Positions 1-9,475 of a DNA stretch of 64,000 bases are shown here, in pieces (position 1 is the first letter of the stretch; each line of letters opens with the position of its first letter). The stretch is from Prevotella sp. (GTDB taxonomy: Bacteria; Bacteroidota; Bacteroidia; Bacteroidales; Bacteroidaceae), in the NCBI GenBank assembly GCA_016285245.1, contig JAEEQH010000011.1, forward strand, positions 16,733-80,732. The letters are read 5' to 3'. Below the pieces are notes generated by a model. It was not told the DNA's origin and searched no databases. It was given only the letters and a program-made list of their open reading frames with translations. The translations under genes were made by a program, and so were the position numbers.

Positions 1-2
1 TC

Positions 3-1895
3 CTATTTCCGGCCGTAGCCATTCCAAATGGCGGTGCCGTCGGGGGCTGCCGAGAGGGTGGTGAGCGACGGGGTGCTGGTGGCGACGATGGTCATCGAGC
101 TGGCCATCCTGCTGTTACTGGGCACCTGGAACGAGAAGGCGGCGCTGGTGCCGTTCTTCAGGGTGTACCACTTGCCCTTGGTGAACGATGCCGACTTGCT
201 GGTGACGCCGCTGAGGCTGCTGCCAGACTCCAGTCCGCCGATGGCGACGACGTTGCCGCCGGTGATGTAGAGCTTCTTGCCGCCCTCGGTGTTGGCGTCG
301 ATGCCTACCTCGGGCGAGGAGACGGCCACGGCGAAGACGTTGCCGCCCTTGATGTAGAAGTCGCCGTTGGAGTCGAGACCGTCGTTGCCCGTGGAGTTGC
401 CCATGACGTAGCCGCCGTTGATGGTGAAGTCGCTGGAGGAGTTGATGGCGTCGTCGCCGGACTCGGCATAGACGATGCCGTCGTTGATGACGATGGTGCT
501 CTTCGACTCGATGGCCTCGTGGCTGCTGGCCTTGGCAATGATGGTGCCGCCGTTGATGACGATGCCGCCGTAGAAGTCGTATTGTGCCGTATCGTGTCCG
601 CCGGGGAAGCCGCCGCCACCGGGCCATCCGCCACCACCGCCGGGCCATCCGGGAGCCTCCTCGCGGCTGCTGCTGGTGCTCTGTGCCACCTTGTAGCCCG
701 CCTTGATAGCCTTTGCCGAGCCATAGGTGTCGCTGCTGGAGCCTGTACAGGTGACGTTGAGTGTGCCGCCGTTGACGGTGAGTATGCTGTCGCACTTGAT
801 GCCCTTGCCGGCATAGCCTGTCGACTTCAGGGTGATGGTGCCGCCGTCGATGGTCATGTTGCCGTCGGTCTTCAGGGCGGCGCAGCTCTTGTACTCCGCG
901 TCGTCGCTGTCGTAGGCGTACTTGCCGCTGGTGGTGATGTTGAGCGTGCCCTCGCTGATGGTCATGTGGCCGTCGGCCTTGATGCCCTTCGAAGCTGCTG
1001 CGGTAGTGCTGATGGTGAGCGAGCCGCCCTCGATGTAGACGTTACCGCCGTCCTCGTCCTCATGGTCCTTGGTGGCCTCGGTCTGCTGGTCGTCGACGTC
1101 GCATTGCAGTCCGTCGTCGCCAGTGCCGCTGATGGTGACGGTGCCGCTTTTCATGAGGAAGTACTCCTCGCAGCTGATGCCGTCGCCGACGGCTGCGGTG
1201 ATGTTGACCGTCAGGTTCTTGATGCTGATATAGGAACCACTCTTGATGGCGTGCTTCGTATTGCCCGTGACGTTGAGCGTGCCGTTGCCCTGCAGCTGGA
1301 GCTGTCCCTTGCTGTAGATGCTGGCTTTCTGTTCGCCGCCGGTACCGTCGGCAAGGGTGTTCACCGTGTTCTTCTTGGCGCTGAGCTGTATGCGCTTCGA
1401 GTTGGCGATGCTGATGGCTGCCCCCGAGGGGTTCGTCAGCGTGAGGCCAGCCAGGGCGACGGTACACTTGTACTTGCCCGAGGCGATGCAGAACTCGCCG
1501 TCGGCGGAGGTGCCGCTGAGCTCGTAGGTGATCTCGTCGCCGTCGATGTCGGCGGTGTTCGTCTGGGCCACGGTGACGTGGGCACCGCTGACGGTGGCGC
1601 TGACGTAGGGAGCGATGTTGCCGGCGATGGTGACGGTGGCCGTCGTGCCGTCGTAGCTGACGGCGACGGTGTTCGAGTCGACGGCGGCCTCGCTGGTGAC
1701 GGTGATCTCGCTGATGTCGCTGACATTGAACGTCTTACCGCCGATGGTCAGCGACTGTCCGCCGTTGCTGTAGGTCATGTCGCGACCGTCGGCCGTGAAG
1801 GCGTAGGTGACGCTGCCCTGACGGACGTTGAGGGTCTGAGCGATGCTGCTGACCATGGTCATGGCCAGCAGGACGGTTGTGATGAGCTGTTTCAT
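3..1895 (-). CDS. Secreted carbohydrate-binding-domain-type repeat protein (parallel beta-helix-like, Gly/Trp/Pro-rich loop)
   Basis: 630-aa ORF with signal peptide (MKQLITTVLLAMTMVSSIAQ), repeated 'DGxMTIxGGTxxI' strands, WPGGGGGWPGGGGFPGG loop. Confidence 0.75.
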   Translation of the reverse strand: MKQLITTVLLAMTMVSSIAQTLNVRQGSVTYAFTADGRDMTYSNGGQSLTIGGKTFNVSDISEITVTSEAAVDSNTVAVSYDGTTATVTIAGNIAPYVSATVSGAHVTVAQTNTADIDGDEITYELSGTSADGEFCIASGKYKCTVALAGLTLTNPSGAAISIANSKRIQLSAKKNTVNTLADGTGGEQKASIYSKGQLQLQGNGTLNVTGNTKHAIKSGSYISIKNLTVNITAAVGDGISCEEYFLMKSGTVTISGTGDDGLQCDVDDQQTEATKDHEDEDGGNVYIEGGSLTISTTAAASKGIKADGHMTISEGTLNITTSGKYAYDSDDAEYKSCAALKTDGNMTIDGGTITLKSTGYAGKGIKCDSILTVNGGTLNVTCTGSSSDTYGSAKAIKAGYKVAQSTSSSREEAPGWPGGGGGWPGGGGFPGGHDTAQYDFYGGIVINGGTIIAKASSHEAIESKSTIVINDGIVYAESGDDAINSSSDFTINGGYVMGNSTGNDGLDSNGDFYIKGGNVFAVAVSSPEVGIDANTEGGKKLYITGGNVVAIGGLESGSSLSGVTSKSASFTKGKWYTLKNGTSAAFSFQVPSNSRMASSMTIVATSTPSLTTLSAAPDGTAIWNGYGRK

Positions 1896-2314
1896 TTGAT
1901 GTAGCGCTTAGTCGTTGTGTTTCCTTTCTTGAAGATATAGAGGCCGGGTTTCAGCTGGGTGCCTGATGTCGGTATGCGGCGGCCGCTGAGGTCGTATACC
2001 TCGTAGTCCGAGTAGTCCGACGATGCATCGCCGGGAGTGGTGGCGACGCTGATCTCCTGGATGGCGGTGGCGTCGCTGCCCTGCATGGTTTCCGAGAAGA
2101 ACATCCGGTTGAGGTCGCTGACGGTAAACGTCCGGCTGACGTCGCCGCTGATAGCTGTCAGCGTGCCGTCGTTGTAGACGAGCTTCAGACCGTCGGAGGT
2201 CATCGATAGCTGGGTGCCGTCGTTGGCCTCGAAGACCATGTACTTGTAGGTGGCAGCGCTGGCGGTGAGCGTGGCGGCCAGGAGGAGTAGGGTGGTGAAG
2301 AGTACTTTTCTCAT
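1892..2314 (-). CDS. Small secreted protein with C-terminal sorting-like tail
   Basis: Start re-set to MRKVLFTTLLLLAATLTASA; tail YDLSGRRI...KPGLYIFKKGNTTTKRYIK; stop overlaps next ATG (ATGA). Confidence 0.7.
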   Translation of the reverse strand: MRKVLFTTLLLLAATLTASAATYKYMVFEANDGTQLSMTSDGLKLVYNDGTLTAISGDVSRTFTVSDLNRMFFSETMQGSDATAIQEISVATTPGDASSDYSDYEVYDLSGRRIPTSGTQLKPGLYIFKKGNTTTKRYIK

Positions 2315-2364
2315 TGTCGGTAACTTTGTATGGTTCTTAGTCTGTCGTAGTTGTTTTGTCGGTG

Positions 2365-2372
2365 CAAAGATA
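2365..2372 (-). promoter_or_regulatory. Bacteroidota -7 element TATCTTTG upstream of 1892-2314
   Basis: caaagata on + strand = TATCTTTG on - strand, matches TAnnTTTG. Confidence 0.5.
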
Positions 2373-2456
2373 GCGATTCTCGGCGTATTCGCCAAAACTG
2401 TTCAACGAAATTGCTTGTTTTTTCAGCGAATCGTTCCGTAAACGAAAAAAAAGTAG

Positions 2457-2464
2457 TACCTTTG
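2457..2464 (+). promoter_or_regulatory. Bacteroidota -7 element TACCTTTG upstream of SulP gene
   Basis: TAnnTTTG match 28 nt before the ATG at 2492. Confidence 0.5.
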
Positions 2465-2491
2465 CAGGCGAAAAGGATAACAAAAGGTATT

Positions 2492-4222
2492 ATGACAACA
2501 CTGGAATTCAAACCACAGCTCTTTGAGACGCTTAGGAACTACTCGAAGAAGCAGTTCACCACCGACCTCATGGCCGGTATCATCGTCGGTATCGTGGCGC
2601 TGCCGCTGGCCATCGCCTTCGGTATTGCCTCGGGTGTGACACCAGAGAAGGGTATCATCACCGCCATCGTCGCCGGCCTGCTGATATCGGTGCTCGGCGG
2701 CTCGAAGGTGCAGATTGGTGGTCCTACGGGCGCGTTCATTATTATTATCTACGGCATCATCCAACAGTACGGCTTCGAGGGCCTGACTATTGCAACGCTG
2801 ATGGCGGGCGTGTTTCTGATTATGTTTGGCGTGCTCCACTTGGGCACCATCATCAAGTATATCCCGTACCCCATCATCGTAGGCTTCACCTCGGGTATTG
2901 CGCTGACCATCTTTACCACGCAGGTGAAGGACTTGCTGGGACTGACGATGGCGTCGGTGCCGAGCGACTTCATCGAGAAGTGGATAGCCTACGGCGGCGC
3001 CTTTACGACCATCGACTGTTGGAGTGCCGCTGTCGGCGTCGGCAGCGTGGCCCTCATCGCCTTGTGGCCGAAGCTCACAGGGCTCCTTCCTCGTTCCTCG
3101 TTCCTCGGAAAACTCCCCGGCTCGCTGATTGCCATTATCGTAATGACCATTGTCGCCCTGCTGCTGAAGCAGTATGCCGGCGTGACGACCATCGAGACCA
3201 TCGGCGACCGTTTCTCGATATCCAACCAGCTGCCAGGTGCCACGGTGCCCGCCCTGTCGTGGGAGACCATCAAGGGTCTGGTGTCGCCGGCCATCACCAT
3301 TGCCATCCTCGGCGCCATCGAGTCGCTGCTGTCGGCAACGGTGGCCGACGGTGTCATCGGTGCCCGCCATTCCAGTAACACCGAGCTCATTGCCCAGGGC
3401 GTGGCGAACCTCGCCTCACCGCTCTTCGGAGGCATACCCGCCACGGGAGCCATCGCCCGCACGATGACCAACATCAACAACGGCGGCCGCACTCCCGTAG
3501 CCGGCATCATCCACGCTGTGGTGCTACTGCTCATCTTTCTCTTCCTCATGCCCCTGGCACAGTACATCCCGATGGCCTGTCTGGCCGGTGTGCTGGTCAT
3601 CGTCAGCTACGGCATGAGCGGCTGGCGTTCGTTCGCAAGCATCATGAAGAACCCGAAGAGCGATGTCATCGTCCTCTGGGTGACGTTCTTGCTGACAGTC
3701 ATCTTCGACCTCACCATCGCCATCGAGGTAGGACTCATCTGCGCCTGTCTGCTCTTCATGCGCCGTATGGCCGAGACCACCGATGTCAAGGTCATCAGCG
3801 ACGAGATAGACCCCGCCGAGGAGGAGAGCGATTTCCAGCTGGGCAATCTGGAGCACCTGACCATCCCCGAGGGTGTGGAGGTTTACGAGATCAACGGCCC
3901 GTACTTCTTCGGTGCCGGCAACAAGTTCGAGGAGATCATGGGTGCTCTGGGCCACGGCCGTCCGAAGGTGCGCATCATCCGTATGCGTAAGGTGCCCTTC
4001 GTCGACTCCACGGGCATCCACAACCTGACTAACCTCTGTCTGATGTCACAGCAGGAGGGTATCCAGGTGGTCCTCTCGGGTGTCAACGAGCGTGTGCAGG
4101 CCGTCCTCCACAAAGCCCGTTTCGACGAGCTCGTGGGTACCGACAATATCTGTAGCCACATCAATCTGGCTCTGGAGCGTGCCAACGAGTTGGTTGAAAG
4201 GATTGAAAAATTGAAGGAATAA
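2492..4222 (+). CDS. SulP family inorganic anion transporter with STAS domain
   Basis: Start set at MTTLEFKPQLFETLRNYSKKQFTTDLMAGIIVGIVALPLAIAFGIASG; C-terminal STAS 'VPFVDSTGIHNL'. Confidence 0.92.
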   Translation: MTTLEFKPQLFETLRNYSKKQFTTDLMAGIIVGIVALPLAIAFGIASGVTPEKGIITAIVAGLLISVLGGSKVQIGGPTGAFIIIIYGIIQQYGFEGLTIATLMAGVFLIMFGVLHLGTIIKYIPYPIIVGFTSGIALTIFTTQVKDLLGLTMASVPSDFIEKWIAYGGAFTTIDCWSAAVGVGSVALIALWPKLTGLLPRSSFLGKLPGSLIAIIVMTIVALLLKQYAGVTTIETIGDRFSISNQLPGATVPALSWETIKGLVSPAITIAILGAIESLLSATVADGVIGARHSSNTELIAQGVANLASPLFGGIPATGAIARTMTNINNGGRTPVAGIIHAVVLLLIFLFLMPLAQYIPMACLAGVLVIVSYGMSGWRSFASIMKNPKSDVIVLWVTFLLTVIFDLTIAIEVGLICACLLFMRRMAETTDVKVISDEIDPAEEESDFQLGNLEHLTIPEGVEVYEINGPYFFGAGNKFEEIMGALGHGRPKVRIIRMRKVPFVDSTGIHNLTNLCLMSQQEGIQVVLSGVNERVQAVLHKARFDELVGTDNICSHINLALERANELVERIEKLKE

Positions 4223-4256
4223 AATTGAAGAATTGAAAAATTGAAGAATTGAAGTT
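4192..4256. repeat. Word-repeat array (ATTGAAAAATTGAAGAATTGAAG)
   Basis: gttgaaaggattgaaaaattgaaggaataaaattgaagaattgaaaaattgaagaattgaag; runs into the 3' end of the SulP ORF. Confidence 0.8.
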
Positions 4257-4264
4257 CTTTTGAG

Positions 4265-4993
4265 ATGCGCGTAGTCTACGAGGACAACCATATCATTATC
4301 GTTGCGAAGGAGAGCGGCGAGATTGTGCAGGGCGACAAGACCGGCGACGAGCCGCTGTCGGAGACTGTCAAGCAGTACTTGAAGGAAAAGTACCAAAAGC
4401 CTGGCGCTGTGTTCCTTGGTGTCGTTCATCGTCTCGACCGTCCTGTCGCTGGACTGGTGGTCTTCGCCCGCACGTCGAAGGCCCTCTCACGCCTGAATAA
4501 GATGTTCGCCGAAGGTGAGGTGCACAAGACGTACTGGGCCATTGTGGAAAATACGAGATTAGAAATGAGAGATGAAAGATATGGTTACTCTCAGGACGAG
4601 AACGTGTCGCAGGGAGGTGGTCATATCTTTCATGAGTTGACCCACTGGCTGGTACGTAACGAGCAGCAGAACAAGTCGTATGCCTACGATCACGAGGTGC
4701 CGCGCTCGAAGAAGGCGGTGCTGCGCTACCGTGTCATCAATCAGGGCGACCGCTACGCCCTGCTCGAGGTGCAGCTGCTCACCGGCCGTCATCACCAGAT
4801 ACGCTGTCAGCTGGCAAAGGCGGGGATGCCCATCCGTGGCGACCTGAAGTATGGTGCCCGCCGCTCGAATCCCGACGGCAGCATCTCGTTGCTCTCACGC
4901 CGTGTGGAGTTCGTACACCCCGTGTCGAAGGAAAACATCAGCGTCGAAGCATCTTTGCCAGCCGACCCGCTGTGGAAGAAACTGCTTGGTTGA
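4265..4993 (+). CDS. RluA-family RNA pseudouridine synthase
   Basis: VVHRLDRPVAGLVVFARTSKAL and TGRHHQIRCQLA motifs. Confidence 0.9.
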   Translation: MRVVYEDNHIIIVAKESGEIVQGDKTGDEPLSETVKQYLKEKYQKPGAVFLGVVHRLDRPVAGLVVFARTSKALSRLNKMFAEGEVHKTYWAIVENTRLEMRDERYGYSQDENVSQGGGHIFHELTHWLVRNEQQNKSYAYDHEVPRSKKAVLRYRVINQGDRYALLEVQLLTGRHHQIRCQLAKAGMPIRGDLKYGARRSNPDGSISLLSRRVEFVHPVSKENISVEASLPADPLWKKLLG

Positions 4994-5022
4994 AATTTTA
5001 TTCAAGAAAAATAGCATTTTCT

Positions 5023-5053
5023 TTTGTTTGACGTGCTTTTTTTTGTACCTTTG
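5023..5053 (+). promoter_or_regulatory. Promoter of nuo operon (TTTG-N19-TACCTTTG)
   Basis: TTTG at 5023-5026 and TACCTTTG at 5046-5053, upstream of nuoA ATG 5095. Confidence 0.6.
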
Positions 5054-5094
5054 CAGCAAATTTAGAAAAAATTGTTATAACACTATAGTTTTTT

Positions 5095-5445
5095 ATGAAT
5101 TTCACTTTGTTGATTACCGTCTTGGTGACGGCTTTAACATTGGTGGTAGCTGCTTACGTTGTTGCCAAGCTGATAGGACCGCGGTCCTACGCGAAGGTGA
5201 AAGGTGAGCCGTATGAGAGTGGTATCCCCACGCGAGGCACCTCGTGGTTGCCGGTATCGGTGGGATTCTATCTCTTTGCCATCTTGTTCCTCATGTTTGA
5301 TGTGGAAACCTTGTTTCTATATCCGTGGGCTGTAGTAGTGAAGGACTTCGGAGCGATGGCCCTGCTGTCGGTAGGATTCTTCCTGGTAGTATTGGTTTTA
5401 GGCCTGGCTTACGCTTGGCGGAAAGGAGCACTGGAATGGAAATAA
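5095..5445 (+). CDS. nuoA: NADH-quinone oxidoreductase subunit A
   Basis: YESGIPTRG..., FLMFDVETLFLYPWA motif. Confidence 0.95.
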   Translation: MNFTLLITVLVTALTLVVAAYVVAKLIGPRSYAKVKGEPYESGIPTRGTSWLPVSVGFYLFAILFLMFDVETLFLYPWAVVVKDFGAMALLSVGFFLVVLVLGLAYAWRKGALEWK

Positions 5446-6176
5446 AACCGAAAATCAAGTCTATTCCCTACGAGGAATGGAACGATAACGAGACGCTGGA
5501 GAAGATTGTTGACGAGCTCCACGAGGGTGGTGTCAACGTCATCACCGGCTCGCTGGACAAGTTGATCAACTGGGGACGTGCCAACTCCCTGTGGTCGCTG
5601 ACGTTCGCCACCTCGTGCTGTGGCATTGAGTTCATGGCATGTGGCTGTGCCCGTTACGATTTCGCCCGCTTCGGTTTCGAGGTGACGCGTAACTCCCCTC
5701 GTCAGGCAGACCTGATTATGTGCGCAGGTACCATTACCCATAAGATGGCACCGGCGCTGAAGCGTCTGTACGACGAGATGGCCGAGCCGAAGTACGTCAT
5801 CGCCGTCGGCGGCTGTGCCATCAGCGGCGGTCCGTTCAAGTCGAGCTACCACGTGGTGAAGGGCATCGAGGAGATTATTCCCGTCGATGTCTTTATTCCC
5901 GGTTGTCCCCCGCGTCCCGAGGCTATCATGTACGGCATGATGCAGCTGCAGCGCAAGGTGAAGATCGAGAAGTTCTTCGGTGGTGCTAACCACAAGCAGA
6001 CGGCCGAGGAGGCTGCCCTGGGCGTGTCGAACGAGGAGTTGACGTTCCGTGAGAAGCACGGCGATCATCGCCGCGAGCCCATCGTGGTCACGGCTGTTCC
6101 CGAGGAGTTTGTTGAGGAAATGAAGAATGCTGCGGCAGAACCGCAGTCCACAGTAAAAGAGGAGGCAAAGGCATGA
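5436..6176 (+). CDS. nuoB: NADH-quinone oxidoreductase subunit B
   Basis: Start set at MEIKPKIKSIPYEEW; SLTFATSCCGIEFMA, VFIPGCPPRPEA; overlaps nuoA by 10 nt. Confidence 0.95.
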   Translation: MEIKPKIKSIPYEEWNDNETLEKIVDELHEGGVNVITGSLDKLINWGRANSLWSLTFATSCCGIEFMACGCARYDFARFGFEVTRNSPRQADLIMCAGTITHKMAPALKRLYDEMAEPKYVIAVGGCAISGGPFKSSYHVVKGIEEIIPVDVFIPGCPPRPEAIMYGMMQLQRKVKIEKFFGGANHKQTAEEAALGVSNEELTFREKHGDHRREPIVVTAVPEEFVEEMKNAAAEPQSTVKEEAKA

Positions 6177-7783
6177 AGTTAGAGTTCTTATCATTTGAAT
6201 TTGACAAGTTCGCACAGGAGATGCAGGACTTGAAGGACAAGAAGGGCTTTGACTATCTTGTCACCATCGTCGGCGAGGACTTCGGAGACGAGGGCCTTGG
6301 CTGTGTTTATATCCTTGAGAATACGCAGACGCACGAGCGTTGCAGCGTGAAGATGATTGCCAAGTCACAGGTTTGTGGCGACGGTATTGCCTCGAACGGC
6401 ACGGGTAAGACCGATGGTCAGGTGCTGGCCTATCTTCCCACCGTCTCGAACATCTGGCGTGTAGCCGACCTGCTGGAGCGCGAGGTCTTTGACTTCTATG
6501 GCATCGTGTTCCTCGGTCATCCCGATATGCGTCGTCTGTTCCTGCGTAGCGACTTCAAGGGCTATCCTTTCCGTAAGGACTGGGAGTTCAACGACAAGTA
6601 CACGCTGGAAGACGATGAGGAGCCCGACTACGGCTTGGAGTATTTCCTGGACAAGGATGGAAACCTCCAGTCAAAGCAGAACCGACTCTTCGGCTCAGAC
6701 GATTACGTGATAAACATCGGTCCCCAGCACCCTGCTACCCACGGTGTGCTCCGTTTGCAGACCGTTCTTGACGGCGAAACCGTCAAGCGTATTTATCCGC
6801 ATCTCGGTTATATCCACCGTGCCATCGAGAAGATGTGGGAGGGTATGACCTATCCTCAGACGCTGGCTCTGACCGACCGTCTGAACTACCTCGGTGCCAT
6901 GCAGCACCGTCATGCGCTCGTCGGTGTCATTGAGGAGGCTTTGGAGGTGGAACTGACCGACCGTATCAAGTACATTCGTACCATTATGGACGAGCTTCAG
7001 CGTCTTGACTCCCACCTGCTCTACACCTCGTGTGTGGCTCAGGACTTGGGTGCCCTGACGGGTATGCTCTATGGTATGCGTGACCGTGAACACGTGTTGA
7101 ACGTGATGGAGGAGACCACGGGTGGTCGCCTGATTCAGAACTACTACCGTATCGGCGGTCTGCAGGACGACATTGATCCTAACTTCGTGAAGAACTGCAA
7201 GGACCTGGTGAAGTATCTGCGTCCCACGATTCAGGAGTATATGGACATCTTCGGTGACAATGTCATCACCCACAATCGTCTGGAGAACTGTGGCCCGATG
7301 AGTCTCGAGGATTGCATTAACTACGCTGTGACTGGTCCTGCCGGCCGTGCTTCCGGATGGAAGAACGACGTGCGCAAGAACCATCCGTACGACATGTATG
7401 ACAAGGTGGAGTGGGAGCAGTGCACTCTGACTGGCTGCGACTCTATGGACCGTTACCTCGTTCACATCAACGAGATGTACCAGAGCCTGAACATCATTGA
7501 GCAACTCATCGACAACATCCCTGAGGGTGACTTCTATGTGAAGCAGAAGCCTATCATCAAGTGCCCGGAAGGACAGTGGTACTACTCTGTTGAGGGCGTG
7601 GCTGGTGAGTTCGGCGTCTATCTAGACTCTCGTGGCGACAAGAGCCCGTACCGCATGAAGATGCGTCCGATGGGCCTCTCGCTGGTTGGTGCCTTCGACC
7701 CGATGCTTCGCGGTCAGAAGATTGCCGACCTGATTGCTACCTGTGCTGCTATTGACGTTGTGATACCAGATATCGACCGATAG
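6173..7783 (+). CDS. nuoCD: NADH-quinone oxidoreductase subunit C/D fusion
   Basis: N-terminal 30-kDa domain followed by NuoD (GPQHPATHGVLRLQ); ATGA overlap with nuoB. Confidence 0.95.
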   Translation: MKLEFLSFEFDKFAQEMQDLKDKKGFDYLVTIVGEDFGDEGLGCVYILENTQTHERCSVKMIAKSQVCGDGIASNGTGKTDGQVLAYLPTVSNIWRVADLLEREVFDFYGIVFLGHPDMRRLFLRSDFKGYPFRKDWEFNDKYTLEDDEEPDYGLEYFLDKDGNLQSKQNRLFGSDDYVINIGPQHPATHGVLRLQTVLDGETVKRIYPHLGYIHRAIEKMWEGMTYPQTLALTDRLNYLGAMQHRHALVGVIEEALEVELTDRIKYIRTIMDELQRLDSHLLYTSCVAQDLGALTGMLYGMRDREHVLNVMEETTGGRLIQNYYRIGGLQDDIDPNFVKNCKDLVKYLRPTIQEYMDIFGDNVITHNRLENCGPMSLEDCINYAVTGPAGRASGWKNDVRKNHPYDMYDKVEWEQCTLTGCDSMDRYLVHINEMYQSLNIIEQLIDNIPEGDFYVKQKPIIKCPEGQWYYSVEGVAGEFGVYLDSRGDKSPYRMKMRPMGLSLVGAFDPMLRGQKIADLIATCAAIDVVIPDIDR

Positions 7784-7822
7784 TCGAAGAATTGTAAAAT
7801 TGAAGAATTGAAAAATTGAAGT
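7784..7822. repeat. Word-repeat array between nuoCD and nuoH
   Basis: tcgaagaattgtaaaattgaagaattgaaaaattgaagt, same words as 4192-4256. Confidence 0.8.
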
Positions 7823-7826
7823 TATT

Positions 7827-8915
7827 ATGTTCGACTTTTCTATAGTTACACAATGGTTCGACCAGCTGCTCAGGATCACGATAGGTTGTCCCGACTGGTT
7901 GGCGATATTGATTGAGTGCGTGTTGGTGGGCACGGCAATCCTCGTGGGATATGCCCTCATCGCCTGCGTACTGATATTCATGGAGCGTAAGGTGTGTGCC
8001 TACTTCCAGTGCCGTCTGGGCCCGATGCGCGTAGGCTACTGGGGTTTGCTGCAGGTGTTTGCCGACGTGCTGAAGATGCTCATCAAGGAGATCTTCTTCG
8101 TCGACAAGGCCGACAAGCTGCTTTATGCCGTTGCTCCGCTGCTGGTGATTATCGGCTCCGTTGGTGCCTTCTCGTTCCTGCCGTGGAACAATGGTGCCAC
8201 CATCCTCGACTTCAACGTGGGCATCTTCCTGCTGACGGCTATCTCGTCGATTGGTGTGGTGGGCATCTTCCTTGCCGGTTGGGGCTCTAACAACAAGTAC
8301 TCTGTCGTCTCCGCCATGCGTGGCGCCGTGCAGATGATCTCGTACGAGATGTCGCTCTGCCTCTGCTTGATTACCGCCGTCATCCTGACGGGAACGATGC
8401 AGATGAGCGGTATCGTCGAGGCGCAGACAGGCCCTTGGAAGTGGCTCATCTTCCAGGGACACCTTCCTGCTATCATCGCCTTCTTCGTGTTCCTCATCGC
8501 TGGTAACGCTGAGGCCAACCGTGGCCCGTTCGACATGGCTGAGGCCGAGAGTGAGCTGACGGCCGGTCACCATACCGAGTACTCAGGTATGGGCTTCGGC
8601 TTCTTCTATCTGGCAGAGTTCCTGAACCTCTTCATCATCGCCGGCATCGCCGCTACGGTGTTCCTCGGCGGCTGGGCTCCCATCAATGTGGGCATCGAAG
8701 CCTTCGACGAGGTGATGAACTACATCCCCGGCATTGTCTGGTTTATGGGCAAGACCTTCGGTCTCGTCTGGATTCTCATGTGGATCAAGTGGACGTTCCC
8801 CCGTCTGCGTATCGACCAGATCCTGAAGCTGGAGTGGAAGTACTTGATGCCGCTGTCACTCATCAACCTCGTGATAATGACTGTTGTGGTGGCCCTTGGC
8901 CTGTATATTAAATAA
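7827..8915 (+). CDS. nuoH: NADH-quinone oxidoreductase subunit H
   Basis: MERKVCAYFQCRLGPMRVGYWGLLQ, NRGPFDMAEAESELTAG. Confidence 0.95.
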   Translation: MFDFSIVTQWFDQLLRITIGCPDWLAILIECVLVGTAILVGYALIACVLIFMERKVCAYFQCRLGPMRVGYWGLLQVFADVLKMLIKEIFFVDKADKLLYAVAPLLVIIGSVGAFSFLPWNNGATILDFNVGIFLLTAISSIGVVGIFLAGWGSNNKYSVVSAMRGAVQMISYEMSLCLCLITAVILTGTMQMSGIVEAQTGPWKWLIFQGHLPAIIAFFVFLIAGNAEANRGPFDMAEAESELTAGHHTEYSGMGFGFFYLAEFLNLFIIAGIAATVFLGGWAPINVGIEAFDEVMNYIPGIVWFMGKTFGLVWILMWIKWTFPRLRIDQILKLEWKYLMPLSLINLVIMTVVVALGLYIK

Positions 8916-8924
8916 GGTATAGCA

Positions 8925-9470
8925 ATGGAAGATAACAAATCATATTTCGGAGAAATCGGGCACGGCTTGAAGACGCTGGCCGTTGGCATGAAGACCTCCT
9001 GGAAGGAATACTTCAAGGACTTCTTCACCAACAAGTCGACGGAGCAGTACCCCGAGAACCGCAAGACCACACTCCACGTGGCCAAGCGTCACCGCGGACG
9101 TCTTGTCTTCAAGCGTGACGAGAACGGCCAGTACAAGTGTACGGCTTGCACATTGTGCGAAAAGGCGTGTCCCAACGGCACCATCAAGATTACGGCCCAC
9201 ATGGCTGAAGACCCTGAGACGGGAAAGAAGAAGAAGGTGCTCGACGACTACCAGTACGACCTTGGCGACTGTATGTTCTGCCAGCTCTGTACTAACGCCT
9301 GCAATTTCGACGCTATTGAGTTTACAAACGACTTCGAGAACGCTACCTTCAACCGTGGCGGTCTGGTGCTCCACCTTGACAAGGAGCAGTATGACGGTGG
9401 CTCGCTGCCCAATCTGCTTGACGGTGGTGCCGATTGGGAAGTCGGCAAGTTTAACACTAAAACGAAGTAA
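8925..9470 (+). CDS. nuoI: NADH-quinone oxidoreductase subunit I (two 4Fe-4S)
   Basis: CTACTLCEKACP and CMFCQLCTNACNFDAI. Confidence 0.95.
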   Translation: MEDNKSYFGEIGHGLKTLAVGMKTSWKEYFKDFFTNKSTEQYPENRKTTLHVAKRHRGRLVFKRDENGQYKCTACTLCEKACPNGTIKITAHMAEDPETGKKKKVLDDYQYDLGDCMFCQLCTNACNFDAIEFTNDFENATFNRGGLVLHLDKEQYDGGSLPNLLDGGADWEVGKFNTKTK

Positions 9471-9475
9471 GGACT

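Noticed and set aside
519-1904. 461-aa + strand ORF opposite the beta-helix protein
   Set aside because: Shadow ORF of a codon-biased gene; low-complexity V/A/D composition, no family motif.
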